Part shown: positions 1 to 10,486 of the stretch, in pieces
How positions within the stretch are numbered: the first letter of the stretch is position 1
How the letters are laid out: the number at the start of each line of letters is the position of its first letter
NCBI RefSeq assembly: GCF_000002875.2
Contig: NC_009401.2
Location: 509,843-573,842, forward strand
Reading direction: 5' to 3'
Origin: Leishmania infantum JPCM5
Lineage: Eukaryota; Euglenozoa; Kinetoplastea; Trypanosomatida; Trypanosomatidae
Length of the DNA: 64,000 nt
Position numbers and translations under genes: made by a program
Notes under the pieces: generated by a model
Told to the model about the DNA's origin: nothing
The model's input: the letters and a program-made list of their open reading frames with translations, nothing else
Databases searched by the model: none

Positions 1-134
1 CTGCTGATGAGCATCCTTTTCTTTCACCCCATCTTTACTTTTTCCCGCCTCCGCATTCTCGACGCGCCCATGACTACACCCGCAGACACAGAGACACCCA
101 ACAGCCGCACGCACGCGCACGCACGCAGCCGAGC

Positions 135-2366
135 ATGCTCTTCTCTGCGACTCGTCAGCTGCTTGCCCTGCGCGCCAAGCAGCGCGCAACACGGGCAGCT
201 GTGTTGGAGCAGATGGCGGCCTACGAGGCCGCCAGGCACGCGTACGAAACCGCGCAGCGTCAGGAGGCAGAGCTGCGAGCGATGTTGCGCGCCGCGGAGG
301 CGCGCACGACACAGCTGCTCCAAGACTTTGACGATGCGGAGGCCCAACTGCGCAAAACCACGACCGACCTCAGCCACAATCAGTTTCTCTGTCACTCTCT
401 TGAGAGTCGCATCGCAGAACATGTCAGGTGCCAGCGCTCGGCTGTGCTGCTGCTGGCTCCGCCATCTTCGTCTATATCGCAGTCATCAGCACCGCCACGG
501 CTGTGCCACATGGATCCCTACAGTCTCTTGCACACGCCCACGGGTGAGGCCTTTACGTACGACCTTGTCGAACTCAGCAGCTGTGCGTCGGCGGACCAGG
601 CGGTGGGGATGCTCAGCGGTGGGGAGAGCGATGACGGTAGCGCGACGGAGGGCAGAAACGACGCGGCCGACGCGGCGGTTGGGAGGAGCAACGATGAAGG
701 TGATGATATCGACGCAGAGGCGAACCAGCTTCCAAACAGCCCAAGCATCACGTCTCTCTTGACTGAAGCCGTCCGGGACGCGCTTCATGGCTATCACTAC
801 ACACTCCTGTGCACGTCTTCCGGTGGCTGCCGCCTCTGCGCCCACGACGAAAATCTGACGAACAACGTGTGCCCAGGCACAGTGCCTTCAACCAGCGACG
901 TGCCAGCCGCGGCACACGGACAGCCCAGCAAGCATTGGTGGACGTGCCAGCCGGCGAGCTTGTGTCTGCGCCTCCTTCAGCTCCTTCAGCGAGAAGCGGC
1001 GCGCAGTGGCATTCGTGCGCTCAGCATCACTGTCGCTGCCGGCTGCGTTGATGAGAGGGAAGCGGCACACATCCCTGGGTCAGGAGTCACGACAAGGACA
1101 GCGTCGGCCAAGGCGTCCCATCGTGCAGCTGTGGCGTGTGGCTGGACGGACCTGCTTCTGCCGGCAGCCGCGCGGCACCAGCAGGTGACCGTCTCCATGG
1201 AGGCTGCGCCATCACAAGAAGGCGAGGAGACGGCACTGCCATCGATGATGTCCGACGTGAGGGTTATGCGGGGAGCGAGTGGCGGCAGCGCTGGAGTCGG
1301 TTCTTGGCTCGACGCCGGTTGCACGCGTCCCAACGACCGCCACATTTTACTGCCGTCAACGCTTTGTGCAGCTGCGGCCAAGGGGGCTCCGCTGACAACG
1401 CATGCGCCCACCCTCGAAGGCGTGCCTGTAGGCTCCATCGAGGCGGCAGCGTTCTGGCTGCGGGAGGCCGGCCTCCTCTCCACACCGGACACCTCGAACA
1501 TCCCCAAGGACAGGGCAGCGCTGCAATCCTCTACCGCGACTTCCACCGAGCACGTCGATGCGCAGGCGACGACTGCTGCTTCCTCTGTGGTGGTCCTCCT
1601 CGTGGGCGTGGACAGCCAGGACGCAACAGGGAAGCTGCACAGGAGCCTTCTGCGCGTCGTCAGCGACACTCACTTCGATCCGGGGTGCTTTGCCAGTGCC
1701 AGGCCGTTGCTGAAGAGCGGCCGCGGGGGCATCAATGCCGATCCTCCCGCATGCTGCTCTCCTTCGACGTTCGCACTGTACATGTCTCATGCCTTGGGGG
1801 CCGTTGCTCGCGCGGCCGCCGAAAAGACGCCGGATGCGCCGGACACAGGGCGGTCTGCCACACAGGTGAACGGCGAGCATGATGGCACTGCTGCGAGCTC
1901 TCCCGTTCCGATGCCGCTGTTGCAGCGAGCACAGGTGGCGCCCCTCGCTGCCTGCGAGATACGCGCTGCTGCTCAAAGTATCTCTTTGCAATGCCCCGCC
2001 GAGGTGTGTGCCGTCTCGGCCGCAGCTCGCGGATACGCCTCCTCGCGCTCTCAACTCGATGCGACTTGGTCGCTCTGGGCGGCGCTGCTTCGACCTGTGT
2101 TTGGAGGCAACAGCAAGGCACTGTGGCTGCATTGCACGAGCGTTGGCGGGCGTGGCGGAGGCAGCAGAGGCACAGACGCCAGCATAGGCTTCCGTGACTC
2201 TGCAGAGAGCGCCTCTAGCCCCGGCGGCCCTCCTTCTCCGCCCGTTCCCTGCGACGATACAGCAGCGCTTCGGCTGAGCGCGCTTTTCTGCCGACTGGTG
2301 CGCCACGACGCCGTCGCCTCCGAGGTGTCCCCAGACCTGGCGCGTCTTGTGCGCGTCTGTCTGTGA
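135..2366 (+). CDS. Coiled-coil protein of unknown function (743 aa)
   Basis: I do not recognise the family. The first 95 or so residues form a charged heptad-like helix rich in Ala, Gln, Glu and Arg, consistent with a coiled coil. The rest is Ala/Ser-rich with more conserved-looking islands, including a Cys cluster near residues 217-240 (CRLCAHDEN) and a C-terminal stretch with several Trp. The ATG at 135 is preferred because a polypyrimidine tract (about 16-58) is followed by AG at 84-85, which would exclude the out-of-frame ATG at 70. No signal peptide or membrane segment is visible. The N-terminal coiled coil with a Cys motif loosely recalls autophagy/VPS34-complex adaptors, but the resemblance is too weak to name one. 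The open frame and third-position GC bias make coding status secure. Confidence 0.85.
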   Translation: MLFSATRQLLALRAKQRATRAAVLEQMAAYEAARHAYETAQRQEAELRAMLRAAEARTTQLLQDFDDAEAQLRKTTTDLSHNQFLCHSLESRIAEHVRCQRSAVLLLAPPSSSISQSSAPPRLCHMDPYSLLHTPTGEAFTYDLVELSSCASADQAVGMLSGGESDDGSATEGRNDAADAAVGRSNDEGDDIDAEANQLPNSPSITSLLTEAVRDALHGYHYTLLCTSSGGCRLCAHDENLTNNVCPGTVPSTSDVPAAAHGQPSKHWWTCQPASLCLRLLQLLQREAARSGIRALSITVAAGCVDEREAAHIPGSGVTTRTASAKASHRAAVACGWTDLLLPAAARHQQVTVSMEAAPSQEGEETALPSMMSDVRVMRGASGGSAGVGSWLDAGCTRPNDRHILLPSTLCAAAAKGAPLTTHAPTLEGVPVGSIEAAAFWLREAGLLSTPDTSNIPKDRAALQSSTATSTEHVDAQATTAASSVVVLLVGVDSQDATGKLHRSLLRVVSDTHFDPGCFASARPLLKSGRGGINADPPACCSPSTFALYMSHALGAVARAAAEKTPDAPDTGRSATQVNGEHDGTAASSPVPMPLLQRAQVAPLAACEIRAAAQSISLQCPAEVCAVSAAARGYASSRSQLDATWSLWAALLRPVFGGNSKALWLHCTSVGGRGGGSRGTDASIGFRDSAESASSPGGPPSPPVPCDDTAALRLSALFCRLVRHDAVASEVSPDLARLVRVCL

Positions 2367-4003
2367 GATGTCAGTGCTCGCCGTCCACGCCATCCGTGCA
2401 CGAACGCCCCGCCCATAGTCAGCCGGGAACACACGCCACCACGGCACGCCCTTGCACACACCTCTTTCACACGGCCGCTGCCGTTTCAAACGTCAGAGGC
2501 GTTGCTCTTCGCCTTGCTCTCTGCTAGAGGGGTCGTGCCTCCTCTCCTTTGCGGCGCGCACCCCCAGCAGCTTTTCAGCGTGCTACCGCCTCGGTGATGT
2601 GGTAGACCGCACCGCATAGACAAAACGACCCCGTAACACTCCTCGGCCGTGAGCGGGCTCGCGCTAGGAGGGATGCTGCGCTGGTGAACGCATCAGCGAC
2701 GTGGGCAAGTAGACGTGCGAGTTTCTCTCTCGCGGGTGTGCGAGAGAGTGGGGCGCAGAGAGTTCAGACACCAGTTTTGCATGTCAGGAGGTGTTCGGAC
2801 GGCAAACCCACACCCCTCGATCCCTCCTCTCCGGCCATCTCCATCTCCCGCTTCCCTTGATTGTGACGTTGCAACCGACGGTTGCGACCACACGATTCGC
2901 CTCTCTGCGCACCTCTTCCATGACCTGCTCCACTGCTTTCCTTCCTCTGCCCCTCCCCTCTCTCACCGTGTCTTCCTTTTCGCCGCCCCCCTCCCCCCGC
3001 TGCGAATCCTCGACTCTTCCATACGTGGTGCGGCTCCGTATTCGTGCTGCCGCATCAGCAGCACCGCCTTTCCCTCTCTCTGTCTCCGCTGCCACCAACC
3101 AGCACTGCCATCATCACCACACACGCGTGTCGGCTAGCGGCCTTCATACAGTTGGGCACGCGCACACGCACTCATAAGAGGCGACTGGCGCTCGTGCGTT
3201 CGTCAATCGAAGACGCTCGGTAACATAATACCTCCATACATTCCACCACCCTCTCTCTCTTTCTGCCCCCCCCCCCCCCCCACGCACCCACTCGCTTCCA
3301 ACTCCCGCGAACGTCGGCCATTCTGCGCTCATCGCCGTTCAGAGGAGAGAACCGGGGCTGCGGGGCTGCGGCAGTGCGAACGAGAAGAAGCCTCACATGC
3401 TCTTGAGCGACACGATCATAGACCAAAGAGAATACGCGACGCGCAGTCCGCAGTGGCGGCTGGTCTCCCTCTTTACCTAAGTGTCTTCCGTCCATTTCTG
3501 CCGGCCCTCCCCTCTTATAGTGCTGTTTGGTTTTCCTGCTCCGTCTCTCCTCCCTCCCTCCTCCCTTCATCGGGCCTTTGTACATGCCCACGCTCGTCCC
3601 CTTTCGCACCCTTGATATCATAGACATCGAGTAGTCGTTTCTCTCACTGCCCACTTCCTCCCTGCCCAACATTGCGTGTGTGTGTGTGGCTCCTATCGTA
3701 TGTTGCTTGCTCTTTCCTCGTCGGTCGTGCGGCTCTTCTCTGTTATCACTGGAGCTGCGCGTCAGAGTCTTGTTGGCGCTTTCTCTGACCGTCTCTCCCA
3801 CGCCAACGCACAAACACACGCGCGTAGGGGCGTGCGCTTCGTCGCGCAGCTGCAGGCCACTTCCTCCGACCTACACACCATTGCTTCGTAGTGCAGGTGG
3901 CGGGTGCGTGTTGCCGTCTCTGCCGGTCTGCTACGCGTGGTGAACGCCGTACTTCCCACCTGGGAGCGCCCCTCCCCTCCTCCACTCCGCCCCGCTGAGT
4001 CTT
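2367..4003. other. Intergenic region with polypyrimidine tracts
   Basis: There is no gene here. The region is CT-rich, with tracts near 2930-3010, 3240-3300 (including a C run at 3266-3281) and 3700-3730, the kind of sequence that directs polyadenylation of the upstream mRNA and trans-splicing of the downstream one. From about 3830 to the deubiquitinase start at 4004 there is no ATG, so an acceptor near 3827 or in the following CAG-rich stretch would make 4004 the first AUG. Open frames here are low-complexity. Confidence 0.6.
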
Positions 4004-7000
4004 ATGAGTCATGGTCGGCGTATGCTTGAGGCGCAGGCGCAGAAGGAGCGCACGTCCGGCACCTGCGAAGACGGCCGGCTGGACGACGGGCACCTGCGCA
4101 ACGGCAGCCGCGCTTTGAACGACGACGGAACGCCGGTGCGACTTTCCCGCGGCGGTGCGCGCACAAGCGGTGACGACCGCGGCAGGGATGACGGACACGA
4201 CGACGTCGCCCTCGTCTCCCCACCCCCTCGCCCAAGCGTGCGACTTGGATTCAACCGCGCTGGTGACGGTAGCAGGAGTGCCAGTAGCGTTGCTACCGCA
4301 GCAGGCAGTGCGCTCGGGGCTACTGTAGCCGAAACTGCCAACCGCCAACAGCGAATCAGCGGCATCGGACCTTCTCCCGCTGCACCATTCTCCTGCGCTC
4401 GTCTGGCCGTGCCACGTCGATTACAGTCGTCGGACGTGGCAGAAGGCGTGCGCGTCAGCGCTGCTCGGCACATCGACGTGGACGCGGAGGAAGGGGAGAA
4501 TGACGACAATGCCAGGAAGACGCGCGGCACTCTCGCGGAGGCTGCGGCAAGAGGCTCGCCGAGGCGGAAAGGAGGAGGCGGCCGAGACGATTTGCTTGCC
4601 GGTGGCGACTCTGCACAACGCCGCATATCTTCTGAGGCCCGCAGCCGCAGCCGCAGCCGCACGGGTGGCAGCGGCTACTCGTCTGCGAGCGGCTTGCGCT
4701 ATCCTGTGTCTCGAGTGAACGCCTTGGCCGCGACTGCGACACTCTCAGCGGCTCCGCATGATCTACCAAGCCCTCTCAACCAAGGCCGTACCGGAAGCCG
4801 CTCACCGCCGCCGATGACGGCAGTGCAGAAGACATCGGCTTCTACTTCTTTATTTCGTCAGCCTCGCGCGACCCCTCTACCGGCGCCAATAACTGCCGCC
4901 GTTCTTCGCCCGAGCAACACGGAGTCTCGTGCAAGCCCAACGCTCGACACCGGCACGGCAACCGCGGTAACCCATGCTGCTCGTCAGCCACCGTCACTAC
5001 GACAGGAGTCATCGTCGCGGAGCGCTGGCGGCCCAGGCTTCACGACGGCGATGGCATCATCAGCGAAGACTCCTCCGTTGCAGATGCTCATATCACCGGC
5101 GTCTCCTCCGTTACGGGCTGGGGTGTCGCCCCGCATGCTTCCGCTGCACCCTACCAGGGCGGATGCCAGCAGCGCGTCCATGTTCCTCTCCCGTGCGGCC
5201 AGCGCAAGCACCGTCACCACTACGGTGGCCACGACTCCTTCCTCCTCGCAGGCGCAGCTTCCGCCGCCGGTCGGCTCGCAAGTGTCGCCCTATGAGTTGC
5301 AACAGCATCAGCCGTATCCGATGCCGCCCACGCCGTCGTCCACGGCTGCTGCAGTCATGCCATCCCGTTCCGTTGTGCATCACGATTTTGGCGATCTCGC
5401 TGGGGACGCCGTCGGGGAAGACCGCGCCGCAACAGAGGCGGAGCCGCACACTCTTCTTCGCTCTACCAAACCACGTTCTCAGAAAAGTGAGCCTACAGTG
5501 GCGACGGCTGGGTCTGAGTGGCAGTCAGCGCCACCGTCGCCTCTGCCGACAAGCGCTGAGCTGCTAGCCCGTCCCCGACTGCCGCTGCTTCCGGAGGCGA
5601 CGTTGCCGTATGACGAAGTGGGTATCACCCCGTTGACGAACAGCGCGGACCGCCGCATCTATCCCTTCATGCGTGACTTCAGTGGCTTCCACAACACTGG
5701 CAACGATTGCTACGGCTGCAGCCTGCTGACGATGCTGCTGCGCAGTGAAGTGTTTCGTCGTGCGTTGCTCGGCTCGCCGCTCGTGTGCGCGATGCGGCGC
5801 TACGAGGCTCTCCTGACGGGTAAGGCGGAGCGGCGTGTGCTGTGGACGAGCGGGTACGTCAACACTGCAGCGGAGACGAAGGCGAAGAAGACGGCGGCGC
5901 GGAAGCGCACCCGGCCTGCTGGCTGGCCTGCCGATGACGGTGACGACGGTGGACAGACGGAGGAAGCGTCAGTTACGGGCGCCTGCGGCTTGCCTGACAC
6001 CACGCCAAGAGTTCCGGCGGAAACGCTGGCGCATTCGCAGTACGTGTGGCGCCCCACTGCAGATGTCCAGCACACACTCGACGTTCTCGACACCTTCTCC
6101 CTGAGCGAGCTAGAGGATGCGCTAGAGGTGGATCTGGAGACTCAGCGCGTCCCCGCTACGCTGCATGGCGCGCTCGCCGCACTTGCACGAGCGCAGCGCT
6201 GGCGTGAACACATGACGACGCTCGTGAACATGCCGCGGATGCAGGCGGCGGAGCGGCAGCGCCTTCTGGAGACGAAGATCTACCACGATAACGATCGAGA
6301 CTTTGACGGGCAGGTTTACACGCACGGTATTCGACTCAACGCCGTGGCCAACTTGTTTGATGGTGAGTTCTTTCTCGGTGATCAGGAGGATGCGCACGAG
6401 CTGTTCGTGTCGGTCATGGCGAAGCTGGAGACCGAGGCGGTGAAGTTTCAGCATCACTGCGATGAAGTACTCGAGCGCCGCTCCTCTGTCACCCCAACGG
6501 AGAGAAGCAGCGCGGAGGACGAAGTGGACGAGGAAGCGGAGCCGGAGGAGGGGAGGCCCAACAACGAAGGGGGGGCGAGCTTCGCGGAGAAGCGTCTGCT
6601 GCGCGGGGCTCACGCACCCTCCGCCTTCTCCATGAGGCCATCGGACGTTCCGGCTGCTGCCAGCCCCAGTAAACCACACCGCCTGTCTGTCTCCACAACC
6701 GCGGGGGAGGTGTGGATCAACACGCTTGTGCAGACGCGACTCCTCAACATCATTCGATGCCGCACCGCCGAGTGCCACCACGAGATCGTCACAGACGAGG
6801 TCTGCGTGAACCTCTCCGTGCACATTCCAGAGGAGCCCCTGACATCTCCGCCACCAGCGCTGCCTCTGCCGCCACAGTCGTGCTTCCCCGCGCAGCCGCC
6901 TCCGCTTTCGCCCACGCCCATCTTTCCCTCATCTTCGATTGCGGCGGCTGTGGCAGCCCCGCTGCCAGCTATGGATGGAGGAGGTGGCCGGTGCCGCTCC

Positions 7001-7951
7001 CTCGCGAACCTCTTGCACGAGTCCATGGCTTACGAAGCGCTGAACGAGTACCGGTGCGACTGTTGCGGCTCACGGACCTCTCAGTTTCAAGGCGGGTGCT
7101 TCTACACACGTCCGCCGCCGCTGCTGGTGCTACAGCTGAAGCGGTTCGCGACCCAGTTTGTGAACGGCACCATCATCATCCAGAAGAATGGCCGCCGTGT
7201 CGCGGTGGAGGACAAGCTGGTAATTCACGCGCTGCCCAGTGCAGGGGAGTGGCATGCGGGGCAGCGGCGACGGGGGCGGCAACACCGGCGCAGTCCGGAC
7301 CCCGTGGAGCCCGTAGAGGTGACCGAGGCAGTGGAGGACGCGCGTGAGGGTGCGGAGTGCTGCCCCTACTACGACCCCGACAAGAAATGCTTCTCTGCCG
7401 CTCTGCAGGAGATCTGCGACGTGAGCGGGGGCGGTGGACTGGCAGGGCGGGATGGTTTGAAGGATGAGAAGCACGATAGCACGGGCGACGGCCTCCTCAC
7501 GACCCTCGCTGCTGCAGCTCCTCCCTCTTCTCTTGTGCGGGCCATTCGGTGCCTTTACCGTCTGCGGAGCTGCGTCCTGCACCTCGGCCAAAGCCTCCAC
7601 TACGGCCATTACGTGTCGGACTTTGCCGTCGACGGCGAGGAGGATGACGAGGAGGATGGCGAGGACGGGGAGACTGCCAGAGCGCGCCGCACGGCAGAGC
7701 AAGAGGCAGGTGTAGGGTCCACCTCTCAGGCGACACTGAATTCGTGCAGTGCTGTACGACGGCGCTGGCGCCGCGCGAACGACGAGCGGGTCGAGGTGCT
7801 CAGCGACGAAGTGGTGCAGGCCCGCCGTGCCGGCTGCTCCGACACGTACCTTCTTCTGTACGAAAAGGTCGCGGAGGAACGGGTGTGGTGCCCTGCCGAG
7901 GCAGTGCTGCCGACGCCTGTCTACCGCAGCTCCGAAGGGGGCAAGACGTGA
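4004..7951 (+). CDS. Ubiquitin carboxyl-terminal hydrolase, USP/UBP family (1315 aa)
   Basis: This is a cysteine-protease deubiquitinase of the USP family (peptidase C19), removing ubiquitin from proteins. The N-terminal 540 residues are Ser/Pro/Arg-rich and look disordered. The catalytic domain follows. The Cys box reads NTGNDCYGCSLL with predicted nucleophile Cys569. A QEDAHELF motif matches the conserved QDAHEF block. CxxC-type cysteines (YRCDCC) suggest the usual zinc ribbon, and PPPLLVLQLKRF is the typical strand before the C-terminal half. The His box is HLGQSLHYGHYVSDF with catalytic His near residue 1202, followed by RANDERVEVL and YLLLYEK, matching the end of USP domains. The Cys box departs from the common GNTCYMNS form, with Asp for Thr and Gly-Cys for Met-Asn. 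Acidic low-complexity insertions interrupt the C-terminal half. Substrate specificity cannot be read from the sequence. Confidence 0.93.
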   Translation: MSHGRRMLEAQAQKERTSGTCEDGRLDDGHLRNGSRALNDDGTPVRLSRGGARTSGDDRGRDDGHDDVALVSPPPRPSVRLGFNRAGDGSRSASSVATAAGSALGATVAETANRQQRISGIGPSPAAPFSCARLAVPRRLQSSDVAEGVRVSAARHIDVDAEEGENDDNARKTRGTLAEAAARGSPRRKGGGGRDDLLAGGDSAQRRISSEARSRSRSRTGGSGYSSASGLRYPVSRVNALAATATLSAAPHDLPSPLNQGRTGSRSPPPMTAVQKTSASTSLFRQPRATPLPAPITAAVLRPSNTESRASPTLDTGTATAVTHAARQPPSLRQESSSRSAGGPGFTTAMASSAKTPPLQMLISPASPPLRAGVSPRMLPLHPTRADASSASMFLSRAASASTVTTTVATTPSSSQAQLPPPVGSQVSPYELQQHQPYPMPPTPSSTAAAVMPSRSVVHHDFGDLAGDAVGEDRAATEAEPHTLLRSTKPRSQKSEPTVATAGSEWQSAPPSPLPTSAELLARPRLPLLPEATLPYDEVGITPLTNSADRRIYPFMRDFSGFHNTGNDCYGCSLLTMLLRSEVFRRALLGSPLVCAMRRYEALLTGKAERRVLWTSGYVNTAAETKAKKTAARKRTRPAGWPADDGDDGGQTEEASVTGACGLPDTTPRVPAETLAHSQYVWRPTADVQHTLDVLDTFSLSELEDALEVDLETQRVPATLHGALAALARAQRWREHMTTLVNMPRMQAAERQRLLETKIYHDNDRDFDGQVYTHGIRLNAVANLFDGEFFLGDQEDAHELFVSVMAKLETEAVKFQHHCDEVLERRSSVTPTERSSAEDEVDEEAEPEEGRPNNEGGASFAEKRLLRGAHAPSAFSMRPSDVPAAASPSKPHRLSVSTTAGEVWINTLVQTRLLNIIRCRTAECHHEIVTDEVCVNLSVHIPEEPLTSPPPALPLPPQSCFPAQPPPLSPTPIFPSSSIAAAVAAPLPAMDGGGGRCRSLANLLHESMAYEALNEYRCDCCGSRTSQFQGGCFYTRPPPLLVLQLKRFATQFVNGTIIIQKNGRRVAVEDKLVIHALPSAGEWHAGQRRRGRQHRRSPDPVEPVEVTEAVEDAREGAECCPYYDPDKKCFSAALQEICDVSGGGGLAGRDGLKDEKHDSTGDGLLTTLAAAAPPSSLVRAIRCLYRLRSCVLHLGQSLHYGHYVSDFAVDGEEDDEEDGEDGETARARRTAEQEAGVGSTSQATLNSCSAVRRRWRRANDERVEVLSDEVVQARRAGCSDTYLLLYEKVAEERVWCPAEAVLPTPVYRSSEGGKT

Positions 7952-8863
7952 GGCGAAGCGGGCGGGTGGTCGCATCCGCAAGAGGCGCAGCGGTAGGAGT
8001 AGGCTGCGTGTGCGGGCCGAGACACGGCAAGCATCTCCTCTTCCTGTGGTGGCGGTGGTGGTGGGGTACTGTGTGGAGGCGCCGACTTCGTATATCCCGC
8101 GCTCTACCCCATCACCCTCCTTCTGCTCATGCATGAGGTCGCCTTTTTGCAGTCGAGCACCGTCAGGCACCACTGATGCAGCCCCCTCCCCTGCCGTTCA
8201 CTTGACCCCCTTCCTCAATGCAACGTTGTGTGCATGTGCACGTATGTGGTATCAAGCAGTGCCGAATGGGCTCGAGGGGGAAAGGCAAACAGCGCGGCGA
8301 TTGACGCGGCAGCTCTCGTGTTCCGTGTGCCCGGTGGTGTTGTTGGTGGTGGTGTTCTCGATTAGCGCTGCGGCTCAGCGTTGTCGCAGCTGCGAGGCTG
8401 CGCCCCAGAGACGTCTTGCTCGCTCTCTCACCCTCCCTCCTTTGCTCAGTTCTGTACGTGCATCCTTCCCATGCCCTCGCGTGATGCACTTGGACGGCCC
8501 CCCTCCTGCCCCACCCTCATCCTCTCTCTCCGCCATCCGTATCCTCTCTCACGACTTGCTCGTCATGGCGGTGTTCAGCCGACCTCCCTGCCTCCTCCTT
8601 TCCCGTTCCCCGTGGCAGACGCGTACGCGGAGAAACATCGAAAGGCTCGACCTTTCTTGCACACGCCTTTACCAAAGCACAGACGTAGACGTGCTGGCAT
8701 CGCCGCACCTTTCTCCGTCCCCGTGCCCGTTTCGTCCCCTTCGTTGCGGCTTGCAAGCCACCCAGGTGAACACCTCCATGCATGTCTGTGGATCTCTGTG
8801 CTTGGGCGGCCTTTGATCGTTCCATCGCTCTATACAGCCAATGGAGATTTGCTTCGTGGAGCC
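7952..8863. other. Intergenic region upstream of the 5-alpha-reductase-like gene
   Basis: No gene is seen. There are several CT-rich tracts, one ending in CAG at 8447-8449. The reading frame of the next gene stays open leftwards to about 8381 with an in-frame ATG at 8471, but that extension is Pro/Ser/Leu/Arg low complexity typical of pyrimidine-rich UTR translated by chance. An out-of-frame ATG at 8841 lies just before the chosen start. Confidence 0.5.
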
Positions 8864-10486
8864 ATGTCCGCTGATGCGCGTATTGCTATCATCGCCGTCG
8901 TGCACCTTGCGCTGACGTGGGTACTGCTGCGCTACATCGCCGATTCGGCCATGCCCTTCTACGTGCACCGCGAAGGCAGCAGCCCTGCCGGTGCCGCCAA
9001 CGGTGCCTCTGTTCGCAGGGCGGTAGCGCACGAATGGGACCAGTGGTCGCCCTTCCTCGTGCCGAGCCAGGAGGCGTACGCTGCACAGCTCGGCCGACAG
9101 CAGCGCGCGACATCGGCTGCCGATGCTGTCGCCCTCAACAGTCGTGTGGTGTGGCGCAGCAGCGCGTTCCACCTCACGCTCGCCATCTTCACATACGCGT
9201 TGCTGAGGTTTGGCGTTACGGCCCCTTACGGCCGTCACTCCTGGTCCCTCGGCTTCCAGCTTACCCTCCCCTCGCGCGTCAGCTGGATGTTGCAGGAGAG
9301 TCCGACCATCTTCCAGGTGATCTACCACGTTTTTCTGGAGTACCCGCGCCTCATGGGGCACAGCCCTTCATGGCCATCGCTGTGGCCATCGTCCTCCTCT
9401 GCCTCCGGCCCGACTGCTGCTGGGATGCCCAGCAGCCATTCTTCGGCGGACACATGCCATTCCTACTGGGGCTGTGTGCGGGCCGCCTGCACGCAGCAGC
9501 ACCTTGGACTCCTGCTCTTTGTTATCCACTACGTCCACCGCAGCTGGCTCTATCCGCTGTCGATCCCCGCCACCGCACATGATGTGCCGCTCGTCGTTAC
9601 GTGGATGGCGACCATGTACTGTCTCTTCAATGGCCGCCTACAGGTGCTGGCGAGCGCAGGTGCGGCTGCCACGGCCTGTGCAACCGACACAGCAGCGCCG
9701 TCGTTGGCATGCACTCCCGCGTACACGGCGTCGATGGGCTTTGTGCGGTGTTGGCGCGAGCGCCACGAGCTGCAGTCCCTCCCCTCCTCCTCCGCCTCCG
9801 TCGGAGCTGTCGCGGTTCGCGTTGGCTGGCGGCTTCTTTTGGGCCTCTACGCTGTTGGCGTCTTGGGCGGCTCAGCGCTGTTCTTCCTCGGACAAAGGAT
9901 TAACATGCAGGCGGACTACTACCTGGTGCGTCTGCGCCGCGGTGACAAGGGCAGCATCAGCCACGGTGGCAGCAAGCCGGTCGGACGGAGGGCGGCGAAT
10001 CTGCACGGGGATGCGCTGGCGACGTCGTCGTCGCTTGAGGCGTCTCGTGATGCTCAGCACCGCAGCAGCATTGACGGCTATCGCATCCCCGTCGGCGGCT
10101 GGTTTGACTCCGTCAGCTGCGCGAACTTCTTCGGCGAGCTTGTCGAGTGGACGGGCTACGTCATCGTCGTCGCGGCGACTTCTGCTGCTAGCAACGGCAA
10201 CTGCCTCTCCGTGACGACTGCCCTCGAGGAGGAACTACTTCAACCGCTCTCGTCGTCGTCTTGGTGGTCACTGATGAACCCGATCATGTGGCTGCGCCTC
10301 GTTGCGCGCGTGTTCTTCGGCGGGTCGGAGTCACGCCCGGCAGCGCTGGCGGCGTTTAGCTTCCTGGTGTACGTCTTCAGCAACTTGGCCCCGCGTGCGG
10401 TGGCGCATCATGCGTGGTACGCCAAGACGTTCGGTGATCCCTACACGAGGCTCGGCCGCCAGGCGCTCATACCCGGTGTGTACTAG
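8864..10486 (+). CDS. 3-oxo-5-alpha-steroid 4-dehydrogenase (steroid 5-alpha-reductase) family membrane enzyme (540 aa)
   Basis: The C-terminal part carries the hallmarks of the steroid 5-alpha-reductase C-terminal domain: GGWFDSVSCANFFGELVEW, then NLAPRAVAHHAWYAKTFG, ending RQALIPGVY at the extreme C-terminus as in SRD5A1/DET2 proteins. An upstream FVIHYVHRSWLYPL matches the family's IHY-HR block. At least six hydrophobic segments are visible, the first at residues 4-24, so it is a polytopic membrane protein, probably in the ER. The family reduces a carbon-carbon double bond next to a keto group with NADPH; members act on steroids, polyprenols or enoyl-CoA. The native substrate in Leishmania cannot be inferred. 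It is longer than the usual 260-320 residues because of Ser/Ala/Gly-rich loops. The ATG at 8864 begins right before the first membrane helix; an in-frame ATG at 8471 gives only a low-complexity extension. Confidence 0.88.
   Translation: MSADARIAIIAVVHLALTWVLLRYIADSAMPFYVHREGSSPAGAANGASVRRAVAHEWDQWSPFLVPSQEAYAAQLGRQQRATSAADAVALNSRVVWRSSAFHLTLAIFTYALLRFGVTAPYGRHSWSLGFQLTLPSRVSWMLQESPTIFQVIYHVFLEYPRLMGHSPSWPSLWPSSSSASGPTAAGMPSSHSSADTCHSYWGCVRAACTQQHLGLLLFVIHYVHRSWLYPLSIPATAHDVPLVVTWMATMYCLFNGRLQVLASAGAAATACATDTAAPSLACTPAYTASMGFVRCWRERHELQSLPSSSASVGAVAVRVGWRLLLGLYAVGVLGGSALFFLGQRINMQADYYLVRLRRGDKGSISHGGSKPVGRRAANLHGDALATSSSLEASRDAQHRSSIDGYRIPVGGWFDSVSCANFFGELVEWTGYVIVVAATSAASNGNCLSVTTALEEELLQPLSSSSWWSLMNPIMWLRLVARVFFGGSESRPAALAAFSFLVYVFSNLAPRAVAHHAWYAKTFGDPYTRLGRQALIPGVY

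Noticed and set aside
7..762. 251-aa open frame at the left edge in another frame
   Set aside because: Non-ATG start within the polypyrimidine tract and Arg/Ser-rich shadow of the gene at 135-2366.
1356..2489. 377-aa antisense open frame over the first gene
   Set aside because: Shadow frame caused by high third-position GC in the sense gene; Arg-rich without motifs. The same applies to antisense frames at 27399-28364 and 45541-46461.
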